Positions 1 to 12,300 of a stretch of DNA of 64,000 bases are shown here, piece by piece (the first letter of the stretch is position 1; every line of letters starts with the position of its first letter). The translations under genes and the position numbers were made by a program. Under the pieces are notes generated by a model. The model searched no databases and was not told the origin of the DNA. It worked only from the letters and a program-made list of their open reading frames with translations. Location of the stretch: assembly GCA_005406025.1 (NCBI GenBank), contig BGZK01000179.1:62001-126000 (forward strand), read 5' to 3'. The stretch is from Eumeta japonica (lineage: Eukaryota; Arthropoda; Insecta; Lepidoptera; Psychidae).

Positions 1-748
1 CCAATATTACTAATTAACCAATCACTATTCTTTCAATCTATAATTAATTTATAATATCGATAATTTTCTCTTCCATTATCCAAGAAATATGTTTTTGTTT
101 ACATAATGATCAAATAGACATTGCTTTTTGTTTAAAAGAGTTGTTACACTGACAGTCAATCAAAGTGGATAGATGTGGTGCAGTAAAAAAAAGAAAGACT
201 AAAGGAGGTGTATCGTTCATTAGACGTTACTTTGTGATTGGCACATTTAATCACTTTCAAAATAACTGTTTGGCCAATCCAGCGCCAATCATACTTGATT
301 AAGCAATAGATTGCTCTGTGACTCAAAAATCTTCAATGTTTTTTTATTAATGTTCTGTGGCTGTGATAGGTACGTAATGTATTGCCTGTTTACTGTTCTG
401 TGATTGCTGTTTTGCTTTGCATGGAGAAATGTATACAGTGAACTTGTGATCTTGATTGGTGAAATAATGTGATTAAATTTCATTCAACATTTAAATCAAA
501 ATAGGTAATGGCATTGCAGTCGAATGAAATGTAATTATTGAAAACTTTGCAGGATACAATTGCCACTTTTTTTTAAAAAGATCTTATTTTTTATTTCACT
601 TTATTACGATTAATGTATTAATTGATAATTTAATTAAAATTCAATTTTGAATTCTGTTTGGAAGTCCTATATGAAAATTGTAATATGCATTTGTAGAATA
701 TCTTATACGTACCTAATTCATAATTATGGGTGTTATGTTTTTTTTAAG
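1..748. other. Upstream region of the zinc-finger gene
   Basis: AT-rich DNA with no convincing coding region. A possible splice donor (AG|GTAATG) lies near 502-508, and a pyrimidine-rich acceptor ending TTTTAAG lies at 748, so an untranslated first exon could end near 503. No TATA box was identified with confidence. The exon pairing is inference. Confidence 0.4.
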
Positions 749-788
749 GTAAAATGGATCCCTAAATAAAAATACTTCTGTTTTTGAA
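749..788 (+). promoter_or_regulatory. 5' UTR of the zinc-finger gene with a three-codon upstream ORF
   Basis: After the acceptor at 748 the leader holds an upstream ATG at 754-756, followed by Asp, Pro and a TAA at 763-765. The main ATG follows 23 bases later at 789. The uORF is directly visible. That it lowers translation or allows reinitiation is inference. Confidence 0.5.
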
Positions 789-3176
789 ATGGAAAATAGT
801 AATAATTTAGATGATTGGCCTAGTAGACATGACATGACTAGTAATCCTGCAGAACCTAAAAACGACAAAAATGTAGAAAGTAAATGCATAGTATCGAAAG
901 ATAAAACTCCTCATGAGATTGATGAAATAAATTCAAGGGGCACTGAGAATACAAATAATGTTGAAATCAAGGATGAGAAAAGAAAAAGCATTGACTGTGA
1001 AGTTTCCGCACCTCAATTGGAAAATGTTGAACAAATTAATGCAAACAATGAAATCATTCTCAAAACTGAAGATGAGTTTGAGGTTACTGTCTGTTTTATT
1101 CTTTTTCTAGCATAAAGATTAAAACTTTTAGGCAGGCAGTAGGTAATTTTAGTGTTTTTTATGACCTATTTTAGGCAATATAATCAAATATATATCACCT
1201 AATAAATTATTATATAATGTATAGGTATAATAACGTTTTTGAAAGAATTATTTTTCAAAAGTAGATTAAAAAGTAAAAAATTAATCCTAGCATAAATCTA
1301 ATAATTCGATGTATTTATATTTATCTACAATACTTAAATATATTTACATCCAACAAATAGTTTACTTTGGATTGCCGCTTAATAAACATTGCAAATATTC
1401 CAGGATGGTCAAAGTCAGGTTGAAGTCAATCAGGTGAAAATAGAAATTGAAAGATCGGTGGGACTTGAAGTGCTTAGCAATTATTTAGGAATACGACCAA
1501 ATAACGTGGAAGATTCAATATTGCCTACAACACAGCAAGATGCCTTCGGCCTTCTTAAAGCGACTCAAGTTTCAATGTTTAGAGAAATGAGTAAACCAAC
1601 ATACACTTGTTTAAAATGTTCTGCTGTTCTTCATACTCTCTCTAGTTACAAACAACATATGACAAAACATCGTAAACAGGAGAAAAAGGAATTGTGTAAG
1701 GTCAAACGAAATGAAACTATGAAACGTCAGAGAGAGTTACAAGGTAATGAGCCATATAAATGTGAAGAATGCGGCAAAACCTACTTTTTTGCAGCGGGCT
1801 TGAAGAGTCACATCAGAAAGACTCATAAGCCTGTTGTCTTAAAAGACGAATCGCACGATTACCCTTGCCCCTGTGGTAAAGTTTTTACAAGAAAAAGTAG
1901 GATGGAGACATGTTACAAAAGGCACAGCATACAATTACAAAGAGACTTGTTTCTACAGTGCCCTCGCTGCAAGCAACATTTTAAGAACCAAAATGACTTG
2001 GCTTATCACAAGAAATTAGCACACTGGCCTAAAAGATATCTATGCAAGTTCTGTCCCATGGAATACCCGACCTTGAAAGAATTGTTTGATCATCTCGAGG
2101 TTCATCGAAGTTACCAAGTGCTGGAATATAAATTCATCACTGATGTAGTAGAAGGAAAACAGGATCTAAAATGTATTATATGTGAAAAAATTTCTTTGGA
2201 TATATTAGAATTAAAAAACCATATTTTGGATGATCACAGGGAGTCTTATTCTTGTACGTATTGCGATAACGCTTTCATGAACATTAAGGGTTTTGTATCC
2301 CATATCAGGTCTTCTCACCCTAAACTTGAACAACAGTCTCTTCTCGATTTTCTGGAAGCATACATTTCATTAGCAGATACTTGGAAGTGTGACATGTGTG
2401 ATGTTCAATATGAAACGCCAGAACAAATGGCAGATCACTACATCCAACATAGATATATTAATGTGGTCAGGCTCCCGTTACCTGAACAGGAAGAAGATCG
2501 GATTCCCGAATGGAAGTTCCAATGTAAAGACTGTAAGCGTCTTTTCTGGACTACGATAAAATTAAAAAGCCATAAGATAAGAAACCATGACATATTTAAC
2601 CCGTATACTGAAATTCCTTTGTTGTCGAATTTATCGTTTATATGCATATATTGCAAGAAACAATGTGAAAATAAGACGACATTGGACAAACACATGCAGT
2701 TACATTCGGGCGATAGAAAATACATTTGCAAATATTGCAATTTTAGATTTTCAAGTTTGGAGAAAAAGGTTGCACATGAAAGTATACACACAGGTGATCA
2801 AAAATATGTTTGTTTCATTTGTGAATATAAATGCGACACGGAAGGACGTCAGAAATGGCATAAAAGCACTGAGAGCCATAGAGACATGGAGAATTCCTTG
2901 TTGAACGGCACATTCTTCCAGCCCAAACCAGAGATTGCTGAAATTATCATCAAACAAGAGATTATGGAAGAAGATGACTATGATGACTATGATGGTGATC
3001 CTAATGTTGAGGCAAAACAAGACGAAGAGGGAGGGTCAATAGATTATGAGGGTCTTCATCCGTGCGAAGTGTGCGGTGAATGTTTTGAAAATGCTGAACA
3101 TCTCTCGGAACATAAGAAAACGCATCCTTTCATAACGGTTGTTGAAGATGCGAAAGCTACAATATTTTTTAATTAG
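789..3176 (+). CDS. Multi-C2H2 zinc-finger protein, two coding exons, 688 aa
   Basis: Exons are 789-1082 and 1404-3176. The donor is GAG|GTTACT and the acceptor TTCCAG|GAT, joined in phase 0. Residues 1-98 are polar and low in complexity. From about residue 167 to 672 there are roughly 13 Cys2-His2 fingers, including canonical ones (YKCEECGKTY...H-x4-H) and several with relaxed spacing. Finger 3 reads CPC rather than C-x2-C. Before the last finger there is a strongly acidic stretch (EEDDYDDYDGD). Two SUMO-type consensus sites are visible, VKIE near the start of exon 2 and IKQE before the acidic stretch. No ZAD, BTB or SCAN domain is seen. The protein is probably a nuclear DNA-binding regulator. 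Target and ortholog are not recognisable from sequence alone. TAG stop at 3174-3176. Confidence 0.93.
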
Positions 3177-3179
3177 AAC

Positions 3180-3790
3180 ACAATATTGAATAGGGATTAC
3201 ATTATTTTACTTTCGCTGAACATATATAACACAATGGTGAATTAAATTGTAGAGATTGCCCATAGAAGGAGTCAAATTTCTTAACTCCTGTGGTCTACGA
3301 GATTATCATAGTAGCTATCAAATAATGCTGTACAGTTTTTTAATCTTTCAGTGTTTAACTGCTGAAAACAATGTTATTATCTAAAACAAATGTATTAATT
3401 TTTCAGTTCTTGGAACATGGAATTTGTATTGTAAAAAATGCATTAGTAATACCCAATAGCATTGAAGTAATTCAATGCATAAGTAATGGCTATTGGATAG
3501 ATATTTAATAGTGAATTTTATAATGACCAATAATCGTGTACAGGTCCTTAACTTTCTTGTTAGTTTCTTTTTATAATGGCTTTATATATGATGGTGATTC
3601 TGTCCAATTTTGGTTTGTAATGAGCTACCATCAAGTTTTTTGCTTGTTCTTCTCGAGGAGTAACTGCCTCATAAATGAATGGTAATTTCAAATGTTATTC
3701 TGAAGTAAAGATATTTTTTATTTTGACCAAAAAAAAATCAATAAAATGTTATTCTGTAAGCTATGAAATAAAGATATTTTGAATTTCAAC
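3180..3790 (+). terminator. 3' UTR and candidate poly(A) signals of the zinc-finger gene
   Basis: AATAAA occurs at 3740-3745 and 3767-3772. Both lie in a duplicated segment with the pattern TTATTCTG...AAGATATTTT (3689-3718 and 3747-3784). The segment resembles the 3' tail of a LINE; a related copy is at 15098-15145. The gene may therefore end inside, or borrow its polyadenylation signal from, retrotransposon-derived DNA. The true cleavage site cannot be read from sequence. Confidence 0.4.
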
Positions 3791-4049
3791 GAAAGAAACT
3801 ATAACAACGGCTGTCGCCAAGGCAAAAACTAATTGAATGTATTCTGATGTCATACAAAATCTCCTTAGATTTCATTAATAACTCTGAATGAATTGATTCG
3901 AAATGTATAAACAAAGACTTCCTTTCTGAGCTATGTTCATTATAATTAAATCATATATGCGGACAATCAAAATCTTAATTGTTATATTAAGGGAGTCAGT
4001 TATACTGTTAACATGATACAATTTGAGAGCTAGAATAAAAATATATATA

Positions 4050-4580
4050 TATTTATCCTTATTAATTTCCCGCTAAGAAAATTAAAAATTTTCGAAAATC
4101 GGGAAATTATTGGTTTTACTCTGTTTTTCGAAAATCGAGTTTTCATTAGATCTCGACGTGTTGTGGTCATAGGAAACTATTTTGACGGTTTCCGCGAGGG
4201 TGTCACTATGTCTTTATGTATGTGTGTAAGTATGTAAACTTATTATAACTTTCGAACGGCTTGACTGATTTAACCAAACTTTGGCATTCCAAAGAGTTTA
4301 TTAAACTTAGATTTCTTGAAAATTTAAACCGATTCGGACCGGTAGATTTCAAGAAATCTCAAAAAACTACAAAAAAATTTTTCAAATGTGGTTTTTTTGG
4401 AATATATATTAAACGGCTTCACTGATCGATTCCAAAAACTAATCAGCTTTTAATATCAAAATACCAAGTCAATTTCCGTTTGGCTGGATAAAATCGGTTG
4501 ATTCGTTCGTGAGATATCGTGAACGAAAAAAATTAATTTTCAAAAAATCCGTAATTTTTTATTTGATCAATTTTCGTATA
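4050..4580. repeat. Interspersed repeat remnant
   Basis: The stretch contains phrases typical of a common lepidopteran repeat: GAGTTTTCA, then a GATCTCGACG-like block, 'aggaaactattttgacg', 'gtatgtgtgtaagtatg' and 'aactttcgaacggcttgac'. A similar series (gagttttcacc...ggaccctaggaa...gacc...tgtgtgtgt) occurs at 39600-39720, so the two appear to be diverged copies of one family. No coding capacity is seen. Class unknown. Confidence 0.5.
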
Positions 4581-4780
4581 CAAATTATAGGATTCGCAAA
4601 ACTGTATCGATTGCTTTTAGCCGCGTGAAAATTAGTTGACTTATTCAAAAGTTATAGCAGATTGAAAATTAAAAAAACACCGTTTCATCAATTTGTTAAA
4701 GAAACATCATAATCGAATTATTTTAAAGGCATATTTTAAATATTAACTTACAAACCACTCGCTAACTTTTGAAAACTGAG

Positions 4781-4916
4781 TTTGAAAGTAGCAAAAATGT
4801 TCTGAAATGGCCTGTAAGGTCAACCGTTTTGCGGAATGTTTGAACTTAAAGGAGTTTAAAAACACTTCAATTAATATCATAGCGGGAAGTTTTAGGGATG
4901 GCTTGCAGGGTCGACC
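4781..4916 (+). repeat. Interspersed repeat family A, copy 1 (internally deleted)
   Basis: Shares the opening 'tttgaaagtagcaaaaa', then 'atggcctgtaaggtcaa', and the ending 'aagttttagggatggc...cagggtc' with copies at 27875-28066 and 48440-48632, in the same order and strand. It lacks the central part with the self-complementary TTTGAGCTTAAGAAGCTCAAA core that is best seen in copy 2. Confidence 0.7.
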
Positions 4917-4919
4917 AAT

Positions 4920-7112
4920 TTTTTTTATTATATACTATTGTGATCACAAAACAAATGGTACATCGCGGTTTTTGTTGATATTTTTGGTATATAAGTGATT
5001 AAAAAAGTAATAAGGCCTAGAGTCACATTTAATTTATAAATGAATTATTGGCAGTATTAAAGAAAGTAATTAATCAACTTCCTTGTTTGTTTTTTTTTTG
5101 AGTTTTTTCCGACATTGACCTCAAGTTTCTATATTAACATGATTAGAAATTTGCATTGAAAAAAGTAAATTAAAATGTCATGGAGCAATTTTAAGTATTA
5201 TTAGGAATATCATCATAAATTGAGATTTTTAAATGGACTAGATTAATTTTCATTTTTAAAAAGTAATTTTGGTAGTAGTGATTGCAGAAATTACAGATAA
5301 CTAGGTAAGTGACTTGTAAAATGCATATTTAACAATTTTATCTATCAGTGTTCGTAAGATACTTTTGAGCAGGATTGGGCCCAGAACTGAGTTGCAATAA
5401 ATTGGTTTTGTATGTAAATTAACATAACATTCATAAGTTAGATGATTCATACTGCAAACATCTCAAAAACTTCTCCGTTTTTATGCATTGATGCATACTC
5501 AACTATATTGTCATTTTACAAGTTCACTATGAATAATTTATAATAACACTTATTGACGGTGAATGTAAATCAATTTTAAGAGGAATCACTCATCAATCTT
5601 TTTTGAAGAAAAAAGCTATTGATTACGACAAACACTTGAAACGAGAAAAATATAGAAGAGCATGATAATATATAAATTTTAATGTGTTTTTTTGTGGTCC
5701 AATACAATAATGTTTTGATATATAAATATTACATAATGTGGTAATGATTTTTAAGTTGCTAATGTTACAACTAACATTTTATTACCACAATTGATTAATT
5801 AAATTATGGCCTTTACCATACTTTTAACATTGTGATGGATACCACAAAATAATTATTAAAGATTAAAAAGGAGATACGCACTGTGGAAAAATAATGTAAT
5901 CATTTTATTGTTTTAATTTCGATTTACGGACACTTAGACGTGAACTGCACAATCCATGGTTGAGTCAAAGTAATCGGTCTGAATTTTCAGACTACAATCC
6001 TCCATACAATGAGATATTTTTGAAGTTAAACTTTTAGTACTAGGGTGAAAATTTAGCATGGTGTTAAGAAAAAAGTCATCACGTTCTCTCATAATGAAGT
6101 TCCTAGATTGTGTTGAATGTAAAATGCATATTTATTATTTTAGTTTATAAAAGCCTTTCAATTACAAGAGTGTTATTATATTATACATATTTACAAATGG
6201 AGATGAATAATTATCGTTAAAACAGTAACAATAAAATTGATTATACCACTTGTACTTATCTCTACAATAACATAGCTTTTATTTAAAATGAAAAAAGAAT
6301 CTTTTATGCAAATCTCATTTATTCTAATTATTGTTTTATAAAACAAATAAAATCAAATGATTGTATAGCCTAAAACAGTTTCACTTTCTATATAATCCTT
6401 GCAGAAGTGGACTTTGCTGTGTTTGGTTTGGAATCCTTTACAGGAAGCCAATTTTAGAACTATGTAATATTAGGTTGCTATAAAAAAAATAGATTTTGAT
6501 AGATGTCAATGGTTTATTTTTTAAAAAAGATTCCAACATTGTAAATAAATTTACATTCCCAAGATTGACAATAACAAAGCTATTGTTTGATGACAATTAC
6601 ATTATTAGAATCAATATATATATATATATGAGAATGCTGTTAAGACAGATGAAATAAACTTTATAAAAAAAAATATTTAATAAATTTACCTGCCTGAAAA
6701 CAATAGAGAAATACATAACTTCCAATCTCGAAAATTATTGGAAAAATCAAAAGTAATATTTAAATCTTGACAATTAATACAAAATATATTGCCTACTATA
6801 TATTATGCACTACGTAATTGTAATATTATTTTTCACACATGCGATATCTATAGCCTAAAATGGCGACAAAAACAACCATATTTCATCCAAACATTATTGT
6901 TTGCATGAAATATGGCCGATCGATCCCTAAATCCAACCTTTAGGGAATTAAATTAACTACAGTTACTTCAAATAAAAAATATCATACATCAATAAATCAG
7001 ACTATTTTAATGAAAAATTCTAAAAGGGAAAAACCTGCATGCAGAGGGCAGATAGTGTTTGTGCACTTAACAATGTTCATTTATTTTTCTTAGATAAAAT
7101 TTAACCTCATTT
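4920..7112. other. Intergenic, no gene seen
   Basis: AT-rich DNA without a long open frame or recognisable protein similarity. A short (TA)n tract lies near 6614-6628. No TIR pair or RNA gene was identified. Confidence 0.6.
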
Positions 7113-8527
7113 AGGGGTTGTCTATACTATGTAACGCCATTTTGTCTCGGCCTCTCAAAACAGCCATAGCAACTTATAGCCGAACTGCTCGCCCTCTTGT
7201 GACGTAAAATTATTTTTTATTTTTGTAAAACTTCTCATTTTAAGAGTTTAATTACAATAAAAATATTACTATATTAATACAGCGCGACGATACAAAATTA
7301 AAACTATAACATAAGATATACATTACATTAAAGATATTTTGTTTCATGAGGTAGTATTACTCAAGCAAGTCTTATCTTTTGAATTAGGTTTTTGAGAATA
7401 TAAATATTAGATAAAAGAGTCGTAATGGCGGACTCCAATATAATAATTTATACTATAGCAAAATATATACCAATACATTCCACTATATGAACATTTAGTA
7501 TTTATATTTTTATCGCAAGAAATCAAAATATATACATTATGTAAATGAACAGCACCCTTGTCTGTGTAATAGAACAATATTCCATTTAATCTCTATACTC
7601 TTTGAAGTAACATTCATAAAATACAATATAGATAATTTAGTATGAAATATAAATCGTGCACGTGTGTCATCAATGCTCGAGTTTTTTTTTATGGCAAAAG
7701 GCGTTTGTCTTGTTGAAATCTAATGAATTGTAGCTTATTAGCGTAAGTATAAAACGGACACAGCTCCGGGTATCAGAATGAGATTGTCGCCTGCAATGCT
7801 CCATTACGTTTTCCCCTAACCACACTGGTATTGGTATGGCATCACCACCGCAATGAACTGGAACAATTGGCCAATTGTCACATATACTTGTAATGGCCCC
7901 AGTAATTATTTCTCCGTTTCTTGGACGACGGCGGCTCGGGTGTCGCTCGCTGTACTCTCTGATACCTCGGCGTATATTGCGCTAAACAAATTCATCATGC
8001 GCGTTATGTCGCGAAATTGTTCGTAAACGAAGTGAAGGGGCGCTCCTTACATCGGTTCCGGTAGCACTGCACGTACGGGAGTCGGAAGGCAGTTAACGCA
8101 GTCCTGTGTCATTGACAGTGAAGATAGGTAACGCACCAAAAAGTAGTATATACAGATAGGTGTATTAATAATTGACAAAAGTTATTTATTTATCTATTTA
8201 TGTTTATTGTTACTTTTATTATGCTTATTGTAATATGATACTGATAACGAAAAAAAGTGGAATGGTGTAGTTCATTTACCTATTGTATTATGTTGTTTGT
8301 GTACATACAGTGTGAAAATGTATGGTGGTTTAGTAGTCAGAACTTCCGATAAGTGTACCAGTCAAATAAAATTAGATGTGTAATATCATCAATCACATGT
8401 GTCCTTAGTTCTATATTATTATAAAAAAAACACATTTTGGGATCTATGTCACATGCATTGTTACATCTGCTTTCCTGTGACCCTTATCTCACATTCTGCC
8501 GCATTACGTAATTTATAGACAACCCCT
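7113..8527. mobile_element. Candidate DNA transposon with terminal inverted repeats
   Basis: The left end AGGGGTTGTCTATA at 7113 is matched by its reverse complement TATAGACAACCCCT ending at 8527. Similarity continues inward (left ...TATGTAACG, right CGTAATT...). The roughly 1.4-kb interior holds a GC-richer segment (7780-8100) with a decayed minus-strand reading frame. The ends resemble a TIR type common in insect genomes. I could not fix the target duplication or superfamily. Confidence 0.55.
7670..7981 (-). pseudogene. Decayed ORF with a helix-turn-helix-like motif, possible transposon protein
   Basis: One minus-strand frame stays open for about 103 codons from just after a TAG near 7982 to a TGA at 7670-7672. 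It includes IREYSERHPSRRRPRNGEI, which resembles the REYxxRxPxRRxP signature of DUF4817-type helix-turn-helix segments found in insect transposon proteins. The rest (CDNWPIVPVHCGG..., WLGENVMEHCRR) is not recognised. A second minus frame overlapping it (FVYEQFRDITRMMNLF...) is open for about 46 codons. It lies inside the TIR pair 7113/8527. Function is inferred and weak. Confidence 0.3.
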
Positions 8528-9391
8528 GGAAAGTCTTAGCCTAATATGTTTCTTTAAAAAATCGTGCTGATATGGATTCTATTGTCTTTAGATTGTCAAT
8601 GAATTCCCCCAAAAATGTTATCCGCATTTAAGTATTCGGAACAAATGTCTATACTTTGTATCTAAATTTCTGAGCTCTATATCTATGAATGGGTTGGTAG
8701 GTTATATGTATATTAGTGCAAAAACATTGAACACCAATCAAAAAGCATAAATCACGTTAAAATTGTCTACTGAGAGCTAGGAATAGAACACGTAAAAAAC
8801 GACTTACATATAGTCTTAATACATAATTCATACCTGACATTTGCTACATAATCCATCCGCGCTTATTTGTTCTATTATAAATTTAATAGGTATACATTTA
8901 AAGACTGCATTTATATACATAGTTATGATTGAGTTACTGTATTATTCATTTGCTGTTTTTGTTTTCATAATACATTTTTGATTTTTACAGTTGATTTCTC
9001 ATAAAAACTACAGCAAGATTATGATATTACGGTAATGTACCTACACATTATTTGACGTGGATTCTTTTTTTCATTAAGTATACAATAGATTGTTCTACTA
9101 TTTCACAAATACAATAGATCATTTTGTATAGCCCCTTTGACCTCTGTAATTTAATTTCTATAAATATAAATTTTTGATTTGATATGATTTGAAAAAAAAA
9201 TAATACAATAAACAGCAAATTTTCACTATTTACTGAAAATTTACATTATTTGTGATTTTGATGTCGTAACCAAATTTGTTTGTAGACGCAAACAATCTAA
9301 TGTATCTGCGAAGTGAGTGTTAATGTATGATGAGTTAAAAAAAACCCAAAAAGAAAAATTAATCCAACGCCCTCTAGTGGACTCGTTCATC
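8528..9391. other. Region downstream of the glucosidase gene, no gene seen
   Basis: The minus-strand 3' UTR of the glucosidase II gene should lie here. A clear AATAAA on the minus strand close to the stop was not found. An ATTAAA variant (plus-strand TTTAAT at 9150-9155) is the nearest candidate. The rest is AT-rich without features. Confidence 0.4.
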
Positions 9392-12300
9392 TCAATAGAC
9401 GAAATTGATTTGCCACGATTGGCCCATGCTCGCGGCCGGTTTCCTTATAACTAACACGTCGTTGCCCTTATGCAGGGTCATCTGCAGCGCCGTCTGTTTG
9501 TCACCCTGGACCATTTTGGCCGACTTGGGTGCGGTCTTTATGCCGGCTATAACGACCCTCTCCACCCACGAGCGAGTCGGATAACTGGCTTGATCGTTAA
9601 CGATTCTGAAATTGCAAGAAAAAAAAAAGAATATTTTAATAAAGGAGATAAATTTGTTTTAAAATTACTCCAAGCGAATGAGTGTAGGCGATGGCAAGTC
9701 ACTTGTCAAATGTTTGGATTTAGGAATAATTTTCATTTATTCAATGTAGGAGCGTCTCATTTATTTAAAGGAGTGCCAAAAGAAGAAATGTTTTTGTTTG
9801 ATTTTTTCAAACAGAATAAGATTGCATAACTAATTAAAACTATAAGAAATTAAATGAGTTCAATCTCTATCTGTTCATTAGACCCATCAATCCTTTTATC
9901 TTGTTCATAGTGTCAGTGTTACCATCTATATTTAGGTATGAAGCTTTTATTGTAATTGCAAAATTATTGACATAATTTTCTTCTACACTCTTTATATATA
10001 GTAATGAAGTTGTCAAAGAAAATATTAACTTTAAAAATGTATTTAATAATTTTATGTACTTGCAATGTATTGTATTCCACATTTAATTCTATTTACTTGC
10101 CATGTAAATTGGGACAAAAATGCTAAAATAGATATAGATAAAATGACGCTACTCACTTGTAAGTCAGACTCGATGATTCATATGAAACCTTGGCATATAT
10201 GTACTTGTTCTGCTTATATTCATAAGTTTCACCATCGTCTATGTAGAGAGAGCCTTGAGCAGTATTCTGTTTAAAAAGTGGAAAAAAGCTATAATATTTA
10301 TTATATTACTCGTACTAATATAAATTAATATGGAAGCAAAATAGCTTTATGAAACAGGATTATTAGTAATAAATCTAAAGAAATTAAAAAGGCTGATTTC
10401 AAATCATAAACGTATGTTATTTGACATTAGTATAAGCGATAAAATAAACAGAATCACTGTTTAATCGCAGCTTAAAATTTAAGATACTTATTAAGCACCA
10501 TGTTTAAATTAAAATTTAAATAACATTTTAGATACGGCAGGAAATTTTTGTGACAGTATGGATTCTGTTTTGTGTTCAATATGTTAACAAATCCAACAGC
10601 ATATACAAGTGGCTGCACTTTGTTTCTGAACTTCTGATCTCCGTGTCTATGGGTGGGTTCATGTGAACATTGGTGAATATTAAACAATAGGTTTATGTTC
10701 ACTACTATGCTAATACAACCTTATTAAGGAATCTTACTAGATGGCAAATTTTCTTCTTTAAATATTGAAGTGGTTGCAAGTGAATGTTAAATAGTTTAAA
10801 TTTGACTGCTATAGAAGACGCACTAAGTTACGATGAATATACCGAGTGCTAGCATCATGATGAAGGATAAACGCACTTTCTTTCTGCCTCATCCCACTCA
10901 CAATGAGATTTCTAACAGGAAGTATAGTTAGCAAATGTAAAAAATATATTCTCTTTTTTAAAGTATACTGTTCTGGAAATTTTGATGTATTGGTGCTGTG
11001 ATTGTATCACAAAAATTGAGCTATGTGTTTGACGAAATTATACTCTTGTCTCCTATTCCACAATTTGAAACAATTATTAAAAATAAATTTAAATTTACAA
11101 TTATAGATTTTTGTGAATTAGCATTTTCGTAACTTGTAAACATTTTTGATGACACTATTTTGTTGTTTTTCGTCTAGAAAAAGCGCAAATCAATAACCAG
11201 AAAACTGCATGTGAATACGTTTTTTAATAGTGTAAAAATATTTGAAAAATCGACATACAGCGAGGTCGCGAACGCAGGATGTGAGTGCAAAATACAAACC
11301 TGCGAGTCGAGTGCGACGATGAGCGTGTAAGGGTCTTCGGCCATGAGCGGCGAGGCGCGTCGCACGCGTTCCTTACGAGGGACTATTGTGCCGCCGCGCT
11401 GGTACACCGGGATCTGCATTTGACGATGGACATGTTTGATTCATCCAAAGACAATACATTTACGTATTACGTCAAAGTATTGGAATATAATTTTAAAGCC
11501 TGCTCTGTAATCATTTGGAGGGTCTTTGTTTTACGTCAAAGTAATTTAATAATTTTAAAGCCTGCTGTAATTATTTGGAGGGTCTTTAAAAATTACATAC
11601 AGGAATAATCATGTCAGAGTGATGTGACATGACAACACCACTTTGACATATATTGATAGTTGATAAACCTCAATCACAACAATGTGGCAGTGTTCCCTCA
11701 ACATCTTTTTACCTATATTTTGTCTCATGTTGTAGTTTGGCTGCTAGTCCTTTTATCCAATATACTAATATCAGTGTTGCAATTTTAGAATTCAATATAT
11801 GTATGTCACATTTTCTGATGACATGTACTTTTAACCTAAACAACTTAAAATAGTTCACCTATTTTTAACTTAACAATTGTTAACCATCAAGTTTTGTTAT
11901 GATGATCAGTTTTATGAATAACTAAATTAATGAATTAATATAATAATTTATTTTTCAGCCATTATTTTGCATAATCATTATAATATTTTTTTATTATAAT
12001 GTCATTTAATATACAATAAACTCATATGGAGTGCTAGCATGTCACATTGTCCGATATATTGATAATTAATTTATAAATAGATATTATATACAATTATTGC
12101 CTAAAACAATTTTTGATATACTTAAAAAAAAATTTAACTAAAAGTAACCTTAGCCATATTGACGTTCTGAGTGAAGAAGCCGTTAGCTGGAATGGCCTGG
12201 TATGAGTCCACGTCGTACCAAATGGTCCCAGACTCTCTACCTGGTAAGTAAACCTGGACGCTCGTGACTCCCTGCTCCACTACGGGACGGACGAGTAGTT

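Noticed and set aside
2438..3020. Minus-strand and alternative-frame ORFs within the zinc-finger exon
   Set aside because: Shadows of the true frame, which contains the ordered C2H2 fingers.
9470..9829. 119-residue plus-strand ORF
   Set aside because: Antisense of the last glucosidase exon; the minus frame continues the GH31 protein in phase.
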